From positions 1 to 11,068 of the forward strand of contig JAEZFW010000038.1 in the NCBI GenBank assembly GCA_023417315.1: 11,068 nucleotides of DNA, given 5' to 3'. Shown here piece by piece: positions 7,653 to 11,068 of the stretch. The notes below the pieces were generated by a model. That model saw only the letters and a program-made list of their open reading frames with translations, did no database searches and was not told the origin of the DNA. The stretch comes from Pseudomonadota bacterium (lineage in GTDB: Bacteria; Pseudomonadota; Gammaproteobacteria; Steroidobacterales; Steroidobacteraceae). The position numbers were made by a program, and so were the translations under genes. Within the stretch, counting starts at the first letter, position 1. The number at the start of each line of letters is the position of its first letter.

Positions 7653-8675
7653 TCAGCGGAGGCTCGATTCTCGAATCACGAGTGGCGCTGCAATCGTTTG
7701 GCTCTTGATGGGTTCACCTTGGATGAGCGCAAGCAGGCTGTCGACGAGCAGCGTCGCGGCCGCCTTCGTATCCTGCTGCACTGTGGTCAAACTTGGATTG
7801 GCAAAGCTTGCGCTCGGAATGTCATCGAAGCCACCCACCGCCACATCCTGGGGGATTCTGATGCCGCGCTCCTGAAGCGCCCGCATCGCGCCAATTGCGA
7901 TCAAGTCGCTCGCGCAGAACACACCATCGAAGGGCAAATTGCGCGCGAGCAATTGCAGGGCAGCTTCGTAACCTGACTTCTCGGTCGTGATCGCATCGAC
8001 TTGCAACTCGCGGTCGGCCTCGATGTTCGACTCCCCGAGTGCGCTGGCGTACCCGCGATAGCGTTCCAGGAACTCGGGATAGTGCTCGGAGGCATCGCCG
8101 ATGAATGCGATGCGCGTACAACCGCGCCCGAGTAGATGCGTCGTGAGGTCGTACCCGCCTTGGCGGTTGTCGCATCCGATGGAAACCCCAGCCTGATCGG
8201 GTAGAACCGCACCCCAGCGAACGAAATGAGTGCCTTGCCCGACGAGTTGCGCGAGGCGCGTCGAGTATTGAACGTAATCTCCATAACCGAGCAAGATGAT
8301 GCCGTCAGCTTTCTTGCTGTCCTCGTACTCTGCGTGCCAATTGCTCGACTGCTCTTGGAAGGAGATCAACAAGTCGTACCCATGCGCGCCGCACGCCCGC
8401 GTCAGCGAGCCCACCATCGATAGAAAGAACGGATTGATGAGCGAGTCATCGAGTGTGGGATCCTCGAAGAACAACAGCGCAAGTGTGTACGACTGTTGAC
8501 GTCGCAAGCTCGATGCATTCTTGTCGACCTTGTAGTTCAGCTCCTGTGCGATCGCCAGGATGCGTTTGCGCGTTTCCTCATTGACGGTCGGGCTGCCGCG
8601 GAGCGCGCGTGAGACCGTCGGCTGAGAGACTCCTGCCAGGTACGCGATATCCAGCGAGGTCGGTTTGCCTTTCAT
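7653..8675 (-). CDS. LacI-family transcriptional regulator of the sugar cluster
   Basis: The 340-residue repressor has an N-terminal helix-turn-helix at about 7-27 (SLDIAYLAGVSQPTVSRALR). The hinge helix NASSLRR includes Leu57, the residue class that wedges into a central CpG of LacI operators. A periplasmic-binding-like effector domain runs from about 62 to the end. It converges on the amylase gene with a 26-bp gap in which no clear terminator is visible, and diverges from the hexose transporter across 171 bp. Its position between the two transcription units suggests it controls both, with a maltose- or glucose-type inducer; this is inference from context. A weak GGA lies about six bases before the ATG. 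Close relatives are called MalR or SalR, but the effector cannot be assigned. Confidence 0.93.
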   Translation of the reverse strand: MKGKPTSLDIAYLAGVSQPTVSRALRGSPTVNEETRKRILAIAQELNYKVDKNASSLRRQQSYTLALLFFEDPTLDDSLINPFFLSMVGSLTRACGAHGYDLLISFQEQSSNWHAEYEDSKKADGIILLGYGDYVQYSTRLAQLVGQGTHFVRWGAVLPDQAGVSIGCDNRQGGYDLTTHLLGRGCTRIAFIGDASEHYPEFLERYRGYASALGESNIEADRELQVDAITTEKSGYEAALQLLARNLPFDGVFCASDLIAIGAMRALQERGIRIPQDVAVGGFDDIPSASFANPSLTTVQQDTKAAATLLVDSLLALIQGEPIKSQTIAAPLVIRESSLR

Positions 8676-8719
8676 TGAGAGTCCAGTTTCCTTCCGTGCC
8701 CGCCTTCTGGCATGCTAGC

Positions 8720-8731
8720 GACAACGCTGTC
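8720..8731. promoter_or_regulatory. Candidate LacI-family operator
   Basis: GACAACGCTGTC is a near-perfect palindrome (ten of twelve positions) centred on CpG, as expected for a regulator with a hinge leucine. It lies 45-56 bp upstream of the lacI-type start and about 115 bp upstream of the transporter start. It could therefore mediate autoregulation and control of the divergent gene. No characterised operator for this regulator is known to me. Confidence 0.5.
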
Positions 8732-8774
8732 AGCGACGAATCGAACAATAGGCCAGATAACACGCCATAGGGCT

Positions 8775-8804
8775 TTGGCGCTCGCTGATCTTAGCGCTTA
8801 AACA
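8775..8804 (+). promoter_or_regulatory. Possible transporter promoter with second palindromic site
   Basis: TTGGCG at 8775-8780 could serve as -35, with TTAAAC or TAAACA near 8798-8804 as a poor -10 at 17-18 bp spacing. Overlapping this spacer and -10 is TTAGCGCTTA at 8791-8800, a CpG-centred palindrome except at one pair. A repressor there would block polymerase. Both calls are weak: the -10 matches consensus at only three positions, and AGCGCT palindromes can arise by chance. Confidence 0.3.
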
Positions 8805-8846
8805 ATCGGACCGTCACAAACGCAACCACGAGCAGGGGGCTGCACG

Positions 8847-10130
8847 ATGATGAATGTGAACGCGAACTCCGCGACCGCGTACTCCGGCACGGGCGCTCAG
8901 CCGAACTACATGCCCGCATTGATCGTCCTCACATCGCTGTTCTTCATGTGGGGATTGATCACTTCGCTCAACGACATCTTGATTCCGCATCTCAAGGCGA
9001 TCTTCACGCTCAGCTACGTGCAGGCCTCGCTGATCCAGTTCTGCTTCTTCGGTGCCTACGCGATCGCCTCCCTGCCTTCAGGTTATCTCGTCGAGCACAT
9101 CGGCTATCGCAAGGGAATCATCATCGGCCTATCGGTCGCCGCGATCGGATGCTTGGGTTTCTACCCAGCTGCTTCGCTGCAATCATACCCGTTGTTCTTG
9201 GGCGCACTGTTCGTGCTCGCATCGGGCATCACGCTCCTGCAGGTCGCGGCCAATCCGTATGTCGCCGTGCTCGGCCGGCCCGAGACGGCAGCGAGCCGCC
9301 TGACGCTGACGCAAGCATTCAATTCCTTCGGCACGACGATCGGTCCGTACTTCGGCTCGATCTTGATCCTTTCAGTCGCGGCGGGTGCAGCATCCGGCGC
9401 GGTGGACGTCGCGCAAGAGATCAAGACGGTACAAGGTCCCTATCTAGCCCTTGCGGCAGTGCTGTTCCTCATCGCGATCGTATTCTCGCGGTTCAAACTG
9501 CCCGTCGTTACGGGAACCGATGCGACGACAGCGCCTGAGCCGGCGCCGGGCACACCGAAGAGAAGCTTGTGGCAGTACTCGCATCTCGTCCTCGGCGCAG
9601 TGGCGATCTTCGTGTACGTGGGCGCGGAAGTGTCCATCGGAAGCTGGCTCGTCAACTTCATGGCCGAGCCCGATGTCGCCGGCTTGCCTGAATCTCAGGC
9701 GGGCAAGTACTTGGCGCTCTACTGGGGTGGTGCGATGGTCGGACGATTCATCGGTGCTGCCGTCCTTCGATACATCAAGCCGTCGACGGTGCTCGCCTTC
9801 AATGCTGCAGCGGCGATCGTGCTTCTGATCGTGGCCATGACGGTCGGCGGGAAGGTCGCGATGTGGGCCGTGCTTGCGATCGGTCTGTTCAATTCGATTA
9901 TGTTCCCGACGATTTTCACGCTTGCGATCGCAGGTTTGGGGCGCGACACCGGAGAAGGCTCGGGCGTGCTATGTGTCGCGATCGTCGGCGGCGCGATCGT
10001 TCCGGTGATCCAAGCCTTCTTCGCCGATCACATGGGCATCCTCGTCTCGTTCTTCGTACCCGCGGTGTGCTACGCGTACATCGTCTTCTATGGGCTCAAG
10101 GGCTACGAAGTGAAGACGAGCGCGGCATAG
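8847..10130 (+). CDS. FucP/GluP-type (FHS family) hexose-proton symporter
   Basis: The 427-residue inner-membrane protein belongs to the fucose/glucose-galactose:H+ symporter branch of the MFS and likely imports glucose or a related hexose. It has about 12 hydrophobic helices. Diagnostic strings are LFFMWGLITSLNDILIPHLK at 31-50, whose Asp43 fits the proton-coupling Asp of FucP, then SGYLVEHIGYRKG at 78-90 and AANPYVAVLGRPETAASRL at 134-152, followed by TQAFNSFGTTIGP at 155-167. A charged, proline-rich loop near 218-240 links the halves. AGGGGG seven bases upstream supports the ATG at 8847, although the next codon is also ATG. It diverges from the LacI-type gene and is followed by a gap of about 190 bp. 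Glucose is favoured by the cluster; fucose or galactose cannot be excluded. Confidence 0.9.
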   Translation: MMNVNANSATAYSGTGAQPNYMPALIVLTSLFFMWGLITSLNDILIPHLKAIFTLSYVQASLIQFCFFGAYAIASLPSGYLVEHIGYRKGIIIGLSVAAIGCLGFYPAASLQSYPLFLGALFVLASGITLLQVAANPYVAVLGRPETAASRLTLTQAFNSFGTTIGPYFGSILILSVAAGAASGAVDVAQEIKTVQGPYLALAAVLFLIAIVFSRFKLPVVTGTDATTAPEPAPGTPKRSLWQYSHLVLGAVAIFVYVGAEVSIGSWLVNFMAEPDVAGLPESQAGKYLALYWGGAMVGRFIGAAVLRYIKPSTVLAFNAAAAIVLLIVAMTVGGKVAMWAVLAIGLFNSIMFPTIFTLAIAGLGRDTGEGSGVLCVAIVGGAIVPVIQAFFADHMGILVSFFVPAVCYAYIVFYGLKGYEVKTSAA

Positions 10131-10258
10131 TCTCGGAGCGAAGCTGTAGCGATGCGCGGCCTCGGAAGCTTGCCCCGGCCGCCGTCGCGACCCCCCTCGT
10201 GCTGCCCAACGATGAGTTCAGGTTCCGCCGTACACCCCTGCGCGTAGTTTCGTGATGC

Positions 10259-10291
10259 AATGCGCTGACCGGCCCTTCGGTCTAGCGCATT
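10259..10291 (+). promoter_or_regulatory. Strong RNA hairpin in the leader of the DUF3592-like gene
   Basis: AATGCGCT pairs with AGCGCATT, and GACCG pairs with CGGTC, giving 13 pairs with one bulged T at 10283 and a six-base loop GCCCTT. It lies 128 bp after the transporter stop and one base before the next hairpin. It has no downstream T-run, so it is not a classic intrinsic terminator. It may be a stalled-end structure for the transporter transcript or a leader element. Confidence 0.55.
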
Positions 10292-10292
10292 C

Positions 10293-10312
10293 TCCTCGCG
10301 CTTTCGCGAGGA
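10293..10312 (+). promoter_or_regulatory. 8-bp hairpin carrying a Shine-Dalgarno-like GAGGA
   Basis: TCCTCGCG and CGCGAGGA form a perfect eight-pair stem around the loop CTTT. The 3' arm contains GAGGA at 10308-10312, the best ribosome site before the gene starting at 10324. Folding would hide that site. Spacing to the ATG is 11 bases, a little long. An alternative in-frame ATG begins at 10312, at the last base of the stem. Confidence 0.5.
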
Positions 10313-10323
10313 TGCTCACTCAT

Positions 10324-10689
10324 ATGCCTGCAGAGTTCATGTCAGCAATTGCCTTTCTCACCGGCGCGCTCGTCGCCATGATTGCTTCTTGCCAATCCGT
10401 GTCGAAAGGCGCGGAGATACAGCGCGAAATCCTGAAACGCGGCAAGATTGCCCAGGGGCGCATCCTGCGCATCTGGCGGCCCCCCGTGTTCGGCAGCTTC
10501 ACGCGCGTCTACTTCGAATTTCAGCCCGGTGAACACGACGCCCCCGTGCGCAGTTGTCACGTCGATCGTCGCAATGGGGAGCCGACCGCGTCGCTCCCCC
10601 CAGTGGGAGCTGCGGTCAGCGTTCGCTACATGCCTGAAAATCCTACAAAGGCTGTCATTGCGAAGTTGGTGTCGCGTTTTACGGACTAA
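10324..10689 (+). CDS. Small DUF3592-like membrane protein, function unknown
   Basis: The 121-residue product has one N-terminal hydrophobic segment (about 5-22) and then a soluble, probably beta-rich part. The C-terminal string VSVRYMPENPTKAVI (about 98-112) and the layout of one helix followed by a small beta domain resemble DUF3592 proteins, whose function is not established. The middle segment RVYFEFQPGEHDAPVRSCHV fits the same fold. The frame is open from a GTG at 10252, but that would translate two strong hairpins. The ATG at 10324 is chosen, with ATGs at 10312 and 10339 as alternatives. Nothing links it to the sugar cluster. The family call rests on recall of the motif only. Confidence 0.7.
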   Translation: MPAEFMSAIAFLTGALVAMIASCQSVSKGAEIQREILKRGKIAQGRILRIWRPPVFGSFTRVYFEFQPGEHDAPVRSCHVDRRNGEPTASLPPVGAAVSVRYMPENPTKAVIAKLVSRFTD

Positions 10690-10716
10690 CCGCGCAGTAA
10701 ACGCGGAACCAACTTC

Positions 10717-10776
10717 CCCTCCTCGTCATTTCGTGGTCGGTAGCTCTATCGCATCGCACACGAAACTCGAGGAGGG
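10717..10776 (+). promoter_or_regulatory. Long leader stem-loop sequestering the Shine-Dalgarno of the GlsB-like gene
   Basis: CCCTCCTCG at 10717-10725 pairs perfectly with CGAGGAGGG at 10768-10776 (nine pairs). Inside it, TTTCGTG at 10729-10735 pairs with CACGAAA at 10759-10765 (seven pairs), separated by a small TCA/CT internal loop. A further short stem around 10738-10751 caps the structure. The 3' arm is the near-ideal ribosome site GAGGAGGG, three bases before the ATG at 10780. In the folded state translation should be blocked. Competing explanations are a terminator for the preceding gene, though the following GTTTATG is not a strong T-run, or chance pairing, unlikely at 16 pairs. Confidence 0.65.
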
Positions 10777-10779
10777 TTT

Positions 10780-11046
10780 ATGGGAATTTTAATCTGGTTG
10801 ATCGTCGGCGGCGTCGTGGGGTGGCTCGCTAGCATCATCATGCGCACAGACGCTCAGCAAGGCATTTTGCTCAACGTTATTGTTGGTATCGTCGGCGCGC
10901 TGCTGGCCGGATTCATCATTTCCCCGCTCATTGGTGTCGGCACGATCAATGACGGTGTGACACTCGCATCGTTCCTGGTGTCGCTCGTCGGTGCAGTCAT
11001 CCTGCTTGCGATCGTGAACCTGTTCCGTCGCGGCAGCGTTCGATAG
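10780..11046 (+). CDS. GlsB/YeaQ/YmgE-family stress-response membrane protein
   Basis: The 88-residue protein is almost wholly hydrophobic, with three predicted helices at about 2-20, 28-47 and 59-82, and a short basic tail FRRGSVR. The opening GILIWLIVGGVVGWLAS and the link MRTDAQQGILLNVIVGIVGA match the small inner-membrane family once annotated as transglycosylase-associated. Members are often induced by general or envelope stress; their biochemical role is not settled and there is no catalytic domain. The start is fixed by GAGGAGGG just upstream, itself inside a long hairpin, suggesting conditional translation. It lies 90 bp after the DUF3592-like gene on the same strand and could share its transcript. 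The gene is complete, and the last 22 bp of the window show nothing recognisable. Confidence 0.9.
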   Translation: MGILIWLIVGGVVGWLASIIMRTDAQQGILLNVIVGIVGALLAGFIISPLIGVGTINDGVTLASFLVSLVGAVILLAIVNLFRRGSVR

Positions 11047-11068
11047 GACAGATGCATTTGAATCCGGG

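Noticed and set aside
10156..10182. GCGGCC/GGCCGC hairpin after the hexose transporter as a terminator
   Set aside because: It has only six pairs, a 15-base loop and no T-run, so it is too weak to call.
10690..10706. CCGCG/CGCGG hairpin directly after the DUF3592-like stop codon
   Set aside because: A five-pair stem with a seven-base loop and no T-run is not distinguishable from chance in this GC-rich DNA.

Overview
The window looks like chromosomal DNA of a proteobacterium, most likely a gammaproteobacterium of the Xanthomonadales/Steroidobacteraceae kind. This is inferred from the gene set: a SAH-riboswitch ahcY, a GH13_23-type alpha-glucosidase, a MalY-like sugar transporter and a FucP/GluP-type transporter. 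Short tandem repeats between genes and moderately high GC also fit. No rRNA, tRNA, CRISPR array or transposase gene was seen.

Region 1 (1-2559) is a methyl-cycle/one-carbon unit. An extended -10 promoter and a well-formed S-adenosylhomocysteine riboswitch lead into ahcY. purU (formyltetrahydrofolate deformylase) follows only 4 bp later and is probably cotranscribed, which would place a folate-recycling enzyme under SAH control. Region 2 (2560-2849) is a gap holding a heptanucleotide tandem array with an inverted, degenerate copy about 150 bp downstream.

Region 3 (2850-10130) is a maltodextrin/alpha-glucan use cluster. Three genes overlap by ATGA junctions: a cytoplasmic GH13 alpha-glucosidase, a 12-helix MFS/GPH-like oligosaccharide transporter, and a lipoprotein GH13 amylase resembling the catalytic part of cyclodextrin glucanotransferases. 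A convergent LacI-family repressor follows. Divergent from it is a FucP/GluP-type hexose transporter, and the gap between them carries a LacI-like CpG-centred operator. The inferred flow is envelope-side cleavage by the lipoprotein, import of oligosaccharides by the MFS protein, cytosolic hydrolysis to glucose, and separate glucose uptake. No TonB-dependent receptor is present in the window.

Region 4 (10131-11068) holds two small membrane-protein genes, one DUF3592-like and one of the GlsB/YeaQ/YmgE family. Each is preceded by an RNA hairpin whose 3' arm contains the likely Shine-Dalgarno sequence. The hairpin before the second gene is long (9 bp plus 7 bp) and is the most notable unexplained regulatory structure here. 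No wholly new protein system was recognised; the novelty lies in the RNA leaders, the riboswitch-purU linkage and the repeats.
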